The notes below the pieces were generated by a model. The model saw only the letters and a list, made by a program, of their open reading frames with translations, did no database searches and was not told where the DNA came from. Made by a program: the position numbers and the translations under genes. A stretch of DNA of 64,000 bases from CAVOJV01 sp963696325 (GTDB lineage Bacteria; Pseudomonadota; Gammaproteobacteria; Competibacterales; Competibacteraceae): NCBI GenBank assembly GCA_963696325.1, contig CAVOJV010000005.1, forward strand, positions 77,450 to 141,449, written 5' to 3'. This document shows, in pieces, positions 1-9,576 of the stretch; the stretch's first letter is position 1; each line of letters begins with the position of its first letter.

Positions 1-1076
1 TTCAGGATAGGCGTCGACATCAAGGAACCGAACACTCCGCCATTGGTGATGGAGAAGGTGCCGCCGGACAGGTCGTCCATGGACAGCGTACCTTCCTTGG
101 CGCGCTTACCGAAATCGGCGATCGTCTTTTCAATATCGGCGAAGCTCATCTGGTCGGTGTCGCGCAGAATCGGTACCACCAGGCCACGCGGCGAGGAAAC
201 GGCAATGCCGATATCGTAATAGCCATGATAGATGATGTCAGTGCCGTCGATGGAACCATTGACGGCGGGGAAGCGTTTGAGAGCCTCGATCACTGCTTTG
301 ACGAAGAACGACATGAAACCCAGTCTGACCCCGTAGTCTTTTTCAAACTTGTCCTTGTAACGGGTGCGGATATCCATGACCGGCTGCATGTTTACCTCGT
401 TGAACGTCGTCAGCATGGCCGCTGCGTGCTGGGCCTCCACCAGGCGCTCGGCGATGCGGGTGCGCAGACGGGTCATGGGGACGCGCTGTTCGATGCGTCC
501 ACGGGTATCGGCAGGCACTCTGGAGGCTGCGGGTCTGGGTGCCTCGGCGGCAGGTTTGCTGGGTGCCGGGGCGGGAGGCGGGGTTGGCGCTACCGGCGCG
601 GCGCTGGATTGGGTATCTATATAGGCCAGCACATCGGCCTTGGTTACGCGCCCGTCGCGGCCACTGCCGCCTATCTTGTTGATGTCCAGGTTATGTTCAT
701 GGAGCAGGCGGCGAACCGCCGGGCTGAGAGACTCCAGGTCGGCCATGCTGATGCTGGATTCAGCGGCTATCGCCGCCGTGGGTACAGCCGCTTTAACAGC
801 CGGGGCGGCAACGGAGGTGGCGGCGACAGGCTGGGACCCGCTTACCTCAATGCTGGCGATCAGGTCACCGGTGGTGACGGTCTCGCCATCGCCGCGCAGG
901 ATTATACCCAGAACACCGTCGGCAGGGGCGGGAATTTCCAAAACGACCTTATCCGTTTCCAGGTCGACCAGATTTTCGTCTCGTTTTACCGGATCACCAG
1001 GCTTCTTATGCCAGTTGACGAGGGTGCCGTCCGCCACGGACTCTGGGAGGACAGGAACTCGTACTTCTACGCTCAT
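1..1076 (-). CDS. sucB: Dihydrolipoamide succinyltransferase, E2 of 2-oxoglutarate dehydrogenase (3' end outside window)
   Basis: This is the E2 core of the 2-oxoglutarate dehydrogenase complex, which moves the succinyl group from lipoamide to CoA. About 358 codons are visible; the gene runs off the left edge. The lipoyl domain is at residues 3-75 with the lipoyl-lysine in ETDKVV (K43). An Ala/Pro-rich linker follows, then the peripheral-subunit-binding domain at about 115-152 (SPAVRRLLHEH, GRDGRVTKADV), a second Ala/Pro linker, and the start of the catalytic acyltransferase domain (RIEQRVPMTRLR onward). The catalytic His/Asp motif lies beyond the edge. The ATG overlaps the sucA stop as ATGA, so the two are translationally coupled. 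Succinyl rather than acetyl specificity is inferred from the pairing with sucA. Confidence 0.95.
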   Translation of the reverse strand, partial: MSVEVRVPVLPESVADGTLVNWHKKPGDPVKRDENLVDLETDKVVLEIPAPADGVLGIILRGDGETVTTGDLIASIEVSGSQPVAATSVAAPAVKAAVPTAAIAAESSISMADLESLSPAVRRLLHEHNLDINKIGGSGRDGRVTKADVLAYIDTQSSAAPVAPTPPPAPAPSKPAAEAPRPAASRVPADTRGRIEQRVPMTRLRTRIAERLVEAQHAAAMLTTFNEVNMQPVMDIRTRYKDKFEKDYGVRLGFMSFFVKAVIEALKRFPAVNGSIDGTDIIYHGYYDIGIAVSSPRGLVVPILRDTDQMSFADIEKTIADFGKRAKEGTLSMDDLSGGTFSITNGGVFGSLMSTPIL

Positions 1077-3931
1077 TTTAGTTGGTTTCCCTTTGGTTTG
1101 TGGTTATTGGCCGAGGGCCTCGTTACAAGCGCAAGCTGTTGCTCGATATGAACGCTGTAATAGCCCACCGCAGGCGACGCCGAGGCCGGCCGGCCCGCAT
1201 AATGCACATCCTGTTTCGAACCCAGGGGACTCTTTAGGTGATGCTGGATCTGGTACCAGGCGCCCTGATTGCGGGGTTCTTCCTGGCACCAAACGATGTC
1301 TTTCGCCTTGGTGTAGCGTGCCAACTCTTCAAGATAGCGCGCTTCCGGAAAAGGATACTGCTGTTCGACGCGAATGATCGCGACCTGCTCCAGGCCACGC
1401 TCGCGGCGTGCCTCCAAAAGATCGTAATAGACCTTACCGCTGCAAAAGACCAGGCGTTCAACTTTCTTCGGATTGATATCGTCGATCTCCCCGATGATGG
1501 GTTGGAAACCGCCTTGGGACAGGTCTTCCAAGGCATTCACCGCCAGCTTGTGGCGCAGCAGGCTCTTGGGGCTCATGACGATCAGGGGTTTGCGGAAGGC
1601 GCGCTGCATTTGCCTGCGCAGCATGTGGAAGCACTGGGCCGGCGTCGAAGGGACGCAAACCTGCATGTTGTGCTCCGCACACAATTGCAGATAGCGCTCC
1701 AGCCGTGCCGAGGAGTGTTCAGGACCCTGACCCTCAAACCCGTGGGGCAGCAGCAGGGTTAAGCCGCACATCCGGCCCCATTTGGCTTCGCCGGAAGAAA
1801 TGAATTGATCGATAAGCACTTGGGCACCATTGGCGAAATCGCCAAATTGAGCTTCCCAGATCACCAGCCCAGCGGGTTCCGCCGTACTGTAGCCATACTC
1901 GAAACCCAGCACTGCCTCTTCGGAGAGGATGGAGTCGATCACCATGAAAGTCGGCTGGGCGGGCGCCAGATTGGCCAGGGGTGTAAAGCTGCTGCCGTCT
2001 TTCTGGTTGTGCAGTACCGCGTGGCGATGGAAGAATGTGCCGCGCCCGGCATCCTGGCCAGAAATACGCACCTGGAAGCCTTCGTGCAGCAAGGTGGCAT
2101 ACGCCATGTTCTCGGCGAAGCCCCAGTCCAGGGCCAGCGCGCCGGCGGCCATCTTGCGCCGGTCATCCATGATTTTGGCTACGCGGGGGTGCAGTTCAAA
2201 ACTCTCCGGCAATGCCAGTAGGCGTTCCGACAGGGCGCGAATAGTCTCGATAGGCACAGCCGTATCGTCCGGGGCGTCCCAATTCTTGTTTTTTAACAGG
2301 GACCAGTCGACCGCAAAGGGATTGTCCGCGCTGGCCAGGATCTGCCGGGACACATCGCGGCCGGCATCCAGATTGTCGCGATACTGGGTTTGCATGTCCT
2401 TGAAGTCTTGCTCACCGACGATGCCCTCATTGATCAGTTTCTCTGCGTATAGCGTGGCGGCAGTCTTGTGGGCCTTGATTTTCTTGTACATCATCGGCTG
2501 GGTGGCGGAGGGTTCGTCAGCCTCGTTGTGGCCAAGCCGGCGGTAGCAGATCATGTCGATGACCACGTCCTTGTTGAACTCCATGCGGTAGTCCAGGGCC
2601 AGCCGGGTGACGAACAATACCGCTTCCGGATCATCGCCATTGACATGGAAGATAGGCGCCTGAACCATCTTGGCCACATCGGTGCAATACAGCGCGGAGC
2701 GGGTATCGAGCGGGTTGCTGGTGGTGAAGCCGATCTGGTTGTTGATGATGATGTGGATGGTGCCGCCGGTACGGTAGCCGCGCACCTGGGACATCTGCAA
2801 GCACTCCATGATCACGCCCTGGCCGGCGAAGGCGGCGTCACCATGAATCAGCACCGGTATAACCGTGTTGAAGGGCAGGATCTCCTGGCCGGCCCGGCGG
2901 CGCTCCAGACGGGCGCGCACGGAGCCTTCCACGACCGGATTGGCGATCTCCAGATGGGATGGGTTGAAAGCCAGCACTAAATGCACCGGACCACCCGGCG
3001 TGGTCACGTTCGAAGAGAAGCCCATATGGTATTTGACGTCGCCTGAACTACTTTCCGGAACGCGGCGTTTGCCTTCGAATTCCTCGAACAGTTCCTTGGG
3101 AGATTTGCCGATAATATTCACCAGCATGTTTAGGCGACCACGATGCGCCATGCCGATGACGATCTCCTTGACGCCTGCAATACCAGCATGCTGGATGAGA
3201 TCGTCCATCATGGGAATCAGGCTATCGCCTCCCTCCAGGGAGAAACGCTTTTGGCCAACGTAGCGGGTATGCAGGTATTTCTCCAGACCCTCACCAGCGA
3301 CCAGCATCTTGAGCAGCCAACGGCGCTCCTCGGCGTTGAGATCCACCTTAACACGTTGGCCTTCAAGACGTTTTTGTATCCAGCGCTTTTCCTCGGTCTT
3401 GATGATGTGCATGTACTCGGACCCGAGGGTGCCGACGTACACTTCGCGTACCAGAGCAAGGATTTCCCGGAGCGGCAACTGCGACTGAGCAACCAGGGAG
3501 CCGGTGTTAAACGCCCTGTCCATGTCGGCTTCGGTCAGATTTTGAAAGCTTGGGTCCAAATCGTGAACCGGGGGACGATCCCGCAATTTCAGGGGGTCCA
3601 GGTTGGCGGCCTGATGCCCACGGGTGCGGTAGGCATTGATAAGCCGCAACACGGAGGCTTGTTTTTCAGCGGCTTCAGGGGACAGGATTTCACCGCCCAC
3701 TACCGCTTTGGGAACCTGCCGGGCTAAATGGGCGAATGACTCACGAATCGGACCATGAGCGATATCACGGGTGTCGCTGCCGCCGTCCTGAAGGCTCCGG
3801 AAGTAATGCCGCCAATTGTCACTGACGGATTCCGGATCTTGCAGGTAACTTTCATAAAGATCTTCGATAAAGGACGCGTTGCCGCCAAACAGGGGTGAGC
3901 TTTGGCGTAACTGTTCGATAAGTGTGCTCAT
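1073..3931 (-). CDS. sucA: 2-oxoglutarate dehydrogenase E1 component
   Basis: This is the thiamine-diphosphate-dependent E1 that decarboxylates 2-oxoglutarate and succinylates the lipoyl group of E2 in the TCA cycle. The 952-residue product matches the usual length (about 930-950). The N-terminal segment (SPLFGGNASFIEDLYESYLQ) is the E2-binding region typical of OdhA/SucA. The ThDP-binding core shows GMAHRGRLNML, HLVLAFNPSHLE, HGDAAFAGQG and INNQIGFTTSNP. The C-terminal half has the transketolase-like pyrimidine domain (SILSEEAVLGFEYGYS, LLLPHGFEGQGPEHSSARLE). The stop overlaps the sucB start by four bases. The start has a rather distant GGGGAG upstream, so initiation strength is uncertain. 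No sdh genes are seen upstream; ettA comes next on the same strand. Confidence 0.98.
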   Translation of the reverse strand: MSTLIEQLRQSSPLFGGNASFIEDLYESYLQDPESVSDNWRHYFRSLQDGGSDTRDIAHGPIRESFAHLARQVPKAVVGGEILSPEAAEKQASVLRLINAYRTRGHQAANLDPLKLRDRPPVHDLDPSFQNLTEADMDRAFNTGSLVAQSQLPLREILALVREVYVGTLGSEYMHIIKTEEKRWIQKRLEGQRVKVDLNAEERRWLLKMLVAGEGLEKYLHTRYVGQKRFSLEGGDSLIPMMDDLIQHAGIAGVKEIVIGMAHRGRLNMLVNIIGKSPKELFEEFEGKRRVPESSSGDVKYHMGFSSNVTTPGGPVHLVLAFNPSHLEIANPVVEGSVRARLERRRAGQEILPFNTVIPVLIHGDAAFAGQGVIMECLQMSQVRGYRTGGTIHIIINNQIGFTTSNPLDTRSALYCTDVAKMVQAPIFHVNGDDPEAVLFVTRLALDYRMEFNKDVVIDMICYRRLGHNEADEPSATQPMMYKKIKAHKTAATLYAEKLINEGIVGEQDFKDMQTQYRDNLDAGRDVSRQILASADNPFAVDWSLLKNKNWDAPDDTAVPIETIRALSERLLALPESFELHPRVAKIMDDRRKMAAGALALDWGFAENMAYATLLHEGFQVRISGQDAGRGTFFHRHAVLHNQKDGSSFTPLANLAPAQPTFMVIDSILSEEAVLGFEYGYSTAEPAGLVIWEAQFGDFANGAQVLIDQFISSGEAKWGRMCGLTLLLPHGFEGQGPEHSSARLERYLQLCAEHNMQVCVPSTPAQCFHMLRRQMQRAFRKPLIVMSPKSLLRHKLAVNALEDLSQGGFQPIIGEIDDINPKKVERLVFCSGKVYYDLLEARRERGLEQVAIIRVEQQYPFPEARYLEELARYTKAKDIVWCQEEPRNQGAWYQIQHHLKSPLGSKQDVHYAGRPASASPAVGYYSVHIEQQLALVTRPSANNHKPKGNQLK

Positions 3932-4123
3932 TGAATTTTATTTGACTCCCCGGTGTTGTAAAAAGCCCCGCGAAACTTGGCCGGCATCATCGGTTCTTGG
4001 GGGCGTAGCTAGCTGCGCGGACCTAATGGCGGACTTAATGGAGGATTGGTTGCCTTGCTCGTTTGGTGGCTTCAAGATGGCAAAGCTCATGTTGAGTTTG
4101 AATTTGATTCAATTAAACTAAAA

Positions 4124-4139
4124 ATTATATCAAATTATA
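4124..4139 (-). promoter_or_regulatory. Candidate sucA promoter: AT-rich patch with two TATAAT motifs
   Basis: The 286-base gap between ettA and sucA has no gene. It contains an AT-rich patch in an otherwise GC-rich setting. Read on the minus strand it holds two perfect TATAAT hexamers (4139-4134 and 4129-4124), about 190-200 bases upstream of the sucA start. I see no convincing -35 hexamer at the right distance. The promoter call is therefore an inference from composition and the -10 boxes only. Confidence 0.35.
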
Positions 4140-4177
4140 AGTTTTGTTTGCATACCCTCTAGAAATGGATTATGAAG

Positions 4178-4200
4178 CGTCGCTTGCGCAAGCCTCGACG
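4178..4200 (-). terminator. Hairpin just downstream of ettA
   Basis: A perfect 12-base palindrome (GCTTGCGCAAGC, 4182-4193) is flanked by a short outer stem (CGTC at 4178-4181, GACG at 4197-4200). It starts 18 bases past the ettA stop. No T-run follows on the minus strand, so it may be a weak or Rho-assisted end, or an mRNA-stabilising stem, rather than a classical intrinsic terminator. Confidence 0.3.
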
Positions 4201-4217
4201 GTTCCCAACCCGTAAGC

Positions 4218-5882
4218 TCAAGCAAGTTTCTTGTATTTGATGCGGTGGGGTTGTTCGGCATCGACGCCCAACCGGCGCTTGCGGTCTACCTCATAATCGG
4301 CGTAATTGCCTTCGAACCAAACCACCTGGCTATCCCCTTCGAAGGCCAGGATATGAGTGGCGATGCGGTCTAGAAACCAGCGATCGTGAGAGATCACTAC
4401 CGCGCAGCCGGCAAAGGCCAGTAGGGCCTCTTCCAATGCCCGCAGAGTCTCCACGTCCAGATCGTTGGTGGGTTCATCCAACAGCAACACATTGCCACCG
4501 CTCTTCAAGAGCTTGGCCAAGTGCACGCGATTGCGCTCGCCGCCGGAAAGGTTCTTGATGAACTTCTGTTGGTCAGGCCCCTTGAAATTAAAGCGGCCCA
4601 CGTAAGCGCGGGAGTTGACCTGATAATTGCCGATGCTGATGATATCCAGTCCCTCGGAGATTGCTTCCCACACGGTCTTCGTGCCATCCAAGGCATCCCG
4701 GCTCTGATCGACGTAAGCGAGCTTCACCGTATCGCCGATCCGCAGGCTGCCGGTGTCGGGTCGTTCTTGACTGACGATCATCTTAAACAGGGTCGATTTA
4801 CCGGCACCGTTAGGGCCGATCACGCCGACGATGCCGCCCTTGGGCAAGTTGAAATTGAGGTTATCGATCAGTAGCCGGTCGCCGAAGCCCTTGCAGAGAT
4901 GGACGGCTTCCACCACCAAGTCGCCCAGGCGCGGCCCCGGCGGGATGTAGAGTTCCTGGGTCTCGTTGCGCTTCTGGAATTCCTGGGACTCCAATTCTTC
5001 GAAGCGGGCCAGTCGCGCTTTACTCTTGGCATGCCGTCCCTTAGGATTGGCGCGCACCCACTCCAGTTCGGACTGCATGGCCTTGATGCGGGCGCTGGCC
5101 TGTTTTTCCTCGACCTCCAGGCGTTGCTGCTTCTGCTCTAGCCAGGAGGAGTAGTTGCCCTCCCAGGGGATACCATGGCCGCGGTCCAGTTCCAGTATCC
5201 AGCCGGCGACGTTATCGAGAAAGTAACGGTCGTGGGTTACCGCCACGACAGTGCCCGTATAGTCATGGAGAAACCGTTCCAGCCAGGCCACCGATTCGGC
5301 GTCCAGATGGTTGGTGGGTTCATCCAGCAGCAGCATATCGGGCTTGGACAGCAGGAGTTTGCAGAGCGCGACCCGGCGTTTCTCGCCGCCCGAAAGGGTG
5401 TCGACAGCGGCGTCCCAGGGCGGCAGGCGCAGAGCGTCGGCGGCGATCTCCAGGGTATGCTCCAGGCTGTGGCCGTCGGTGGTGTGCAGATAGGCTTCCA
5501 ATTCAGCCTGTTCGCCGGCAAGCTTGTCGAAGTCGGCATCCGCGTCGGCGTAGGCAGCGTATACCGCGTCCAGGCGCGCCAGGGCATCCTTGATCGGCAG
5601 CACCGCTTCCTCCACATTGCCACGCACGTCCTTGCTCGCATCAAGTTGTGGTTCCTGCGACAGATGACCGATCTTGATTCCCGGTTGGGGACGGGCTTCG
5701 CCGAGGATATCGGTGTCTACCCCTGCCATGATGCGCAACAAGGTCGACTTGCCTGAGCCGTTCAGGCCAAGCACGCCGATCTTGGCGCCGGGAAAGAAAG
5801 ACAGCGAAATGTCTTTGAGGATCTCGCGTTTCGGCGGGACGATCTTGCCGACGCGATTCATCGTAAAGATGTACTGGGCCAT
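4218..5882 (-). CDS. ettA: Energy-dependent translational throttle protein EttA (ABC-F ATPase)
   Basis: EttA is a cytoplasmic ABC-F protein that binds the ribosomal E site and gates entry into elongation according to ATP/ADP. The 554-residue product has two ABC domains. The first has Walker A GLNGSGKST, signature LSGGEKRR and Walker B LLLDEPTNHLD; the second has GPNGAGKST, LSGGERNR and LLLDEPTNDLD. Between them lies the charged, Lys/Arg-rich linker (residues about 240-310) characteristic of ABC-F proteins. I place the start at the ATG giving MAQYIFTMNRVGK, which aligns with E. coli EttA. A TTG three codons upstream would extend it but has no advantage. The EttA subtype is called from the conserved N-terminus (PPKREILKDI) and the EARPQPGIKIG segment. 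Confidence 0.95.
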   Translation of the reverse strand: MAQYIFTMNRVGKIVPPKREILKDISLSFFPGAKIGVLGLNGSGKSTLLRIMAGVDTDILGEARPQPGIKIGHLSQEPQLDASKDVRGNVEEAVLPIKDALARLDAVYAAYADADADFDKLAGEQAELEAYLHTTDGHSLEHTLEIAADALRLPPWDAAVDTLSGGEKRRVALCKLLLSKPDMLLLDEPTNHLDAESVAWLERFLHDYTGTVVAVTHDRYFLDNVAGWILELDRGHGIPWEGNYSSWLEQKQQRLEVEEKQASARIKAMQSELEWVRANPKGRHAKSKARLARFEELESQEFQKRNETQELYIPPGPRLGDLVVEAVHLCKGFGDRLLIDNLNFNLPKGGIVGVIGPNGAGKSTLFKMIVSQERPDTGSLRIGDTVKLAYVDQSRDALDGTKTVWEAISEGLDIISIGNYQVNSRAYVGRFNFKGPDQQKFIKNLSGGERNRVHLAKLLKSGGNVLLLDEPTNDLDVETLRALEEALLAFAGCAVVISHDRWFLDRIATHILAFEGDSQVVWFEGNYADYEVDRKRRLGVDAEQPHRIKYKKLA

Positions 5883-5917
5883 GGGTTCCAATGCGATGAG
5901 TTGAAGAAAAACAATGT

Positions 5918-5961
5918 AAACATCCCCCTCCCTTTTTTTCGTAAAGAGGGGAGGGATGTTT
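5918..5961 (-). terminator. Hairpin downstream of the lipase gene
   Basis: Inverted arms AAACATCCC (5918-5926) and GGGATGTTT (5953-5961) continue inward, after a two-base bulge, through a pyrimidine/purine stem around a short loop near 5938-5942. It lies about 30 bases past the lipase stop and before ettA on the same strand. It probably ends the fadL-lipase transcript, although the T-rich stretch on the minus strand (TTTTTCTTC) is not directly at the stem foot. Confidence 0.5.
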
Positions 5962-5994
5962 AGAGTAACATCGTTGAACCGTCTGGTCTGGATA

Positions 5995-8049
5995 TTACTT
6001 GAAGCGCTGCACCACGTCGGGATTGGTGATGGTCAAGGTTGTGCCGGCCGTTGCCGCAAAGCCCGCTGTTTCGCTTTGCATTTCTGCCGTCACCAGAGGG
6101 GATGGAGATGGGTCTAGGATGGAACTGTGGCTCCCTGCGATGAAGCGGACGATGCCGCGAATGCCCGCCGCATCCTGCGCAGTGGCGCCTATGGGCTGCA
6201 GGGCCATGAGCCTGGCCAGCGGCTCCGTGCCGGCCAGGGGGGCGCCGGCTACGCTGTTGGGTACCGATTGGTCGGGCAGAGATCCTCCGCCCCCGACCAC
6301 CTCGATCATGTGGATGGGATGGGCAGCCGCGGCGGCGACCGCGTAGTTGATGGGATCGCCGGAATCGAATGCCGTTTGGGCGGCTCCCAGGAAGCCCTCA
6401 TAGGGTAGCGTGCCTTTATTCAAACCATTGGCCGCCAACCCGGCAGCGATGCCGGGGCCATAGGTGGCGGAACCGTCCAGCAGCTTGGCTAGCCCGCCAC
6501 CCGGCATGGCGAGTGTTGCCGCCGTGATAGTGGGCTCCAGACCCAGCAGGATTCCTCCCACGATGCCGCCCAGGGAATGCCCCACGAAGCTGATCCGCTT
6601 GGCGTCGAGATCAGGTATCGCATCGCCGTCGATATCCAGCGTGGGAACGGTTGCCGTCAGGCTCAGCAAATCCGCTACCCCTTGGCGCAGGTTGTCGCGG
6701 TTAGTGAGCAGACTGGTCAGGTTGATAAAATGACTGCCCGAGGGATCGATCAGCCCATCCGCAGGGGGTAGCAGGGTGGTGTTGTTCACCAGATCCAGGT
6801 TAAAGGTGCGCTCGGCGGCGGCGTAGAATGGGTTTTTGGTATCGGTGATGCCGTGCAGCGGCAGATCAATGGCGATGCCAACGAGGCCGACGGTCGCTAA
6901 GGCATCGGCAATGGCGAGCAAATTGGTGCGGTCTTGAGTAATGCCATGTTGAAAGATAACGCTCGGCCAGCCAGTTGCTGGGTTACGTTGGCCGCTGGCG
7001 GCGTTGGGCACGGTGACGAGGAGCGGAATCGTGAGGGTTTGGGTGGCAACCGCCACCGGATTGTACCGGGTAAGCTCACTGCCACCGCGGCCCAGCCAAT
7101 GGGCGGTGAGAGGCGCATTACTGTCTAGATAATACGGAACCTGCAAGGTGCCGGCGTAGATGTCGGCGAGTCCCGGCAAGCCTATCCCCAGGCTGGCGGT
7201 AGTCAGTCCCGTCTTGGCAATGCGCGCAGTCTGGGGGAATGCAGTGGCGCGCGCCGCGGTAAGCACATCGCTGACGGACTGGGTAGTGAAAGTCCAGCTC
7301 AGTACGATGCTCCCTCTGCTGATGCCTTGGCCCGCCGCGGCCTCCTCCTGGGAGAAAACAATACGTCGGATCGGTTCAAGCGCGCGTGCCTGGTCATCGC
7401 TCAGATTCTCAAAGAGACTGGTTCCGGCGTCGTTCACCAGCGGTTTTGGCCCGCGGGTCAGGATATAGGTCAAATCGGGCAGGGGTGCGAAACCGTCACT
7501 GCCACGGATGCCATCGGTCAACACCACCAGATAGCCGGTCTTGGGCTTGAGCGGGCGCAGGGGAACGATGACCACCGTTGTCTGCGTAGGGTCCAGAGCA
7601 GATAGGCTGGCGGCATACTCCACGTTGGGAGTAAGTTCCCTCTGTACGCTGGTTACGACAAATGGCGCTGGGGTGTCCAGCGTCAAAAATGGATTGGCGA
7701 GGGTGACCTCAAATAATCTGACTGTCGTTCCGGCCGCAATGGTCGCCGGATTCAGCGTGGTGGAAAAGTTCGCTGTCAAAGGCGCCACAGTGGAAAAACC
7801 ATCCAGGGCGTTCAAGGCTACCTGTGGGTTCGCGCTATTGCTGGGATCAGCTACTGGGATATTGAGCGTACCGTCCTTGGACCCGGTGAAGAGGAGATTG
7901 CTCGGAAAGGGGAGCTTACCCGTGGTCGGGTTGAACTCGGCAACGAAACCGCTGCGCGTCGGCGGGGGCTGCGAGACGGTGGAATCGCTGTCGCCTCCGC
8001 AGGCGGCGAGCGTGATACTCAAAAACCACAGAATGCTGATCCGTTTCAT
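5995..8049 (-). CDS. Surface lipase lipoprotein, VolA/Pla-1/Cef family
   Basis: This is an esterase/lysophospholipase predicted to sit on the outer membrane. The first 17 residues form a lipoprotein signal with lipobox LAAC (C17), followed by GGDSDS. The N-terminal beta-rich region (GFVAEFNPTTGKLPFPSNLLF) matches the family's lipase N-terminal domain. An alpha/beta-hydrolase domain follows, with VIFQHGITQDR and the nucleophile elbow GHSLGG (Ser492). HSSILDP near the C-terminus is a plausible catalytic-His region. Total length is 684 residues. The gene lies 56 bases downstream of a fadL-type porin on the same strand. In Vibrio, VolA is encoded beside a FadL paralogue and releases fatty acid from lysophosphatidylcholine for uptake. 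The same partnership is inferred here; the substrate is not known. Confidence 0.85.
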   Translation of the reverse strand: MKRISILWFLSITLAACGGDSDSTVSQPPPTRSGFVAEFNPTTGKLPFPSNLLFTGSKDGTLNIPVADPSNSANPQVALNALDGFSTVAPLTANFSTTLNPATIAAGTTVRLFEVTLANPFLTLDTPAPFVVTSVQRELTPNVEYAASLSALDPTQTTVVIVPLRPLKPKTGYLVVLTDGIRGSDGFAPLPDLTYILTRGPKPLVNDAGTSLFENLSDDQARALEPIRRIVFSQEEAAAGQGISRGSIVLSWTFTTQSVSDVLTAARATAFPQTARIAKTGLTTASLGIGLPGLADIYAGTLQVPYYLDSNAPLTAHWLGRGGSELTRYNPVAVATQTLTIPLLVTVPNAASGQRNPATGWPSVIFQHGITQDRTNLLAIADALATVGLVGIAIDLPLHGITDTKNPFYAAAERTFNLDLVNNTTLLPPADGLIDPSGSHFINLTSLLTNRDNLRQGVADLLSLTATVPTLDIDGDAIPDLDAKRISFVGHSLGGIVGGILLGLEPTITAATLAMPGGGLAKLLDGSATYGPGIAAGLAANGLNKGTLPYEGFLGAAQTAFDSGDPINYAVAAAAAHPIHMIEVVGGGGSLPDQSVPNSVAGAPLAGTEPLARLMALQPIGATAQDAAGIRGIVRFIAGSHSSILDPSPSPLVTAEMQSETAGFAATAGTTLTITNPDVVQRFK

Positions 8050-8105
8050 GGGTTGCTCCGCAAATCGGCTAATTTAGTCTGGCTGGGGGGCAGTCGCGGT
8101 GAGCT

Positions 8106-9451
8106 TCAAAAATTCCACTGCATCTGAGCGCCGAGGATATCGACATGCTCTTCGTATTCCCCTCTCAGCGTGCTGCCGATGGGCAGTCCGGCGAGGGCGC
8201 CCGTGGTGATTTCGGTATCGTCGATCTGGGGATTGTTGATGAAGAGATGGGCGTAGCCAAAGTCGAAGCTGAAATTTGGCGATGGCTGGTAACTTGCCCC
8301 TAGCGCGATCCAGCGGCGGGAGTTATCTGGAATCCGGGGGGTACGTCTTTCCGCGCTGGGAACCGGGGTCTGGTCATAAGCGATGCCTATCCGCAGCGTC
8401 CAGGCGGGGGTGTAGTAATAGTCTAAACCGAGTGAATAGCGCCAGGTATTTTGCCAATCTTCCGGCTGGACGGATTCACTGCCGTCGTCAAACTTGATGC
8501 GCAATTCGTTGAATTGACTCCAACGGGTCCAGGTGAGATCGGCCATGAGTGCCCACTGCTCGTTCAGCTTGTGGTAGCCGCTGAGGGAAGCGATTTCCGG
8601 TAACGTGGCGTCGGCGGTGACGCCGCGGGTCCGGCTTGGACCGAATGCCCTCACCAGGACCGCGGGTACGCTCAAGTTGTTGTCACCCGTGAGGGTGTTG
8701 GAGATGGAGGATCGGTAGGCGATGCCCAGGCGCGTGGCAGGGTCGATCTCGTACAACAGCCCAAGATTGAAGCCATAACCCCAATCAGTGCCTTTGACCT
8801 CGCTGAAGCCGTCCAGGAGAGGCGTCGAAGGCAATGCGCCACGAGCCCGCGAGAGAAAAGCCAGCGTGCCGAAATCGACTGCCTGCGTTAATTTGACGTC
8901 GATGTATTCGGCGCTGACCCCGGCGCCGATAGAAAGCTGGTCATTCACTCGGTAGGCCAATGTTGGATTGATATTGAAGGTCTTGATTTCGGAGTCCACG
9001 GCATTATAACGGCCAATCCAGTCGCTGTCGTATTTGGTAGACAGCGCAAAAGGCGCGAATATGCCGAGTCCAAACCAAAGCTTTTCATTGATATCTATTG
9101 AGTAAAAGACATTTGCCAACGGTGCCGTCACGCCCCCGCTGCTTTGAGTACGGCCAGTGGGTTGTCCACCGATGGCGTTGGTCGAGCCTTGGTTCTTGAA
9201 ATCGGCGACAGGGGCGATGATATAGCCCCCCACAGCAACTGTTGCCCTTGTAGACGGGTCAGGCCAGCCGGATTGAAAAAGATGGTCGAGGCATCCTCGG
9301 CGATGGCGCTGCCGCCGGCATAGGCGTTCCCGAGGCCTTTCACGCTCTGCTCGATGATTGCAAAACCCGCTGCTTGGACGGCGCCGGCAAACAGTAGCGC
9401 GCCAGTTACAGCAATTCCTTTGACGAAATTTTTATGTGCTTTGGTTTCCAT
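8106..9451 (-). pseudogene. fadL: FadL/OmpP1-family long-chain fatty acid porin, one-base frameshift
   Basis: This is an outer-membrane beta-barrel of the FadL family. The N-terminus has a signal peptide ending near AVQAA, then the family's mature start AGFAIIEQSVKGLGNAYAG and FFNPAGLTRL. The frame then breaks, and the rest (GGYIIAPVADF ... LGAQMQWNF) continues in another frame. The two frames meet in a run of six C on the plus strand (9226-9231). One missing base there restores a 448-residue protein, the normal FadL length. The SD sequence AAGGA precedes the ATG at 9451. A homopolymer break of this kind may be a sequencing error or phase-variation-like slippage, so the gene could be functional. 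It sits directly upstream of the lipase and is probably cotranscribed with it. Confidence 0.85.
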
Positions 9452-9576
9452 CGCAAATATCCTTTGATAGATGATTCCATGATTCTAGTATCGTTGTCAT
9501 GGATTTTGCGCGATTTTATTTGCGCGATTTTAATTGACAGGCCAGTTCGCGCGGTTGTCGAGTGGCGTTTTTTTGC

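Noticed and set aside
225..1151. 308-codon plus-strand frame over sucB
   Set aside because: Antisense to the lipoyl and linker part of sucB. Its Gly-rich repeats mirror the Ala/Pro linkers.
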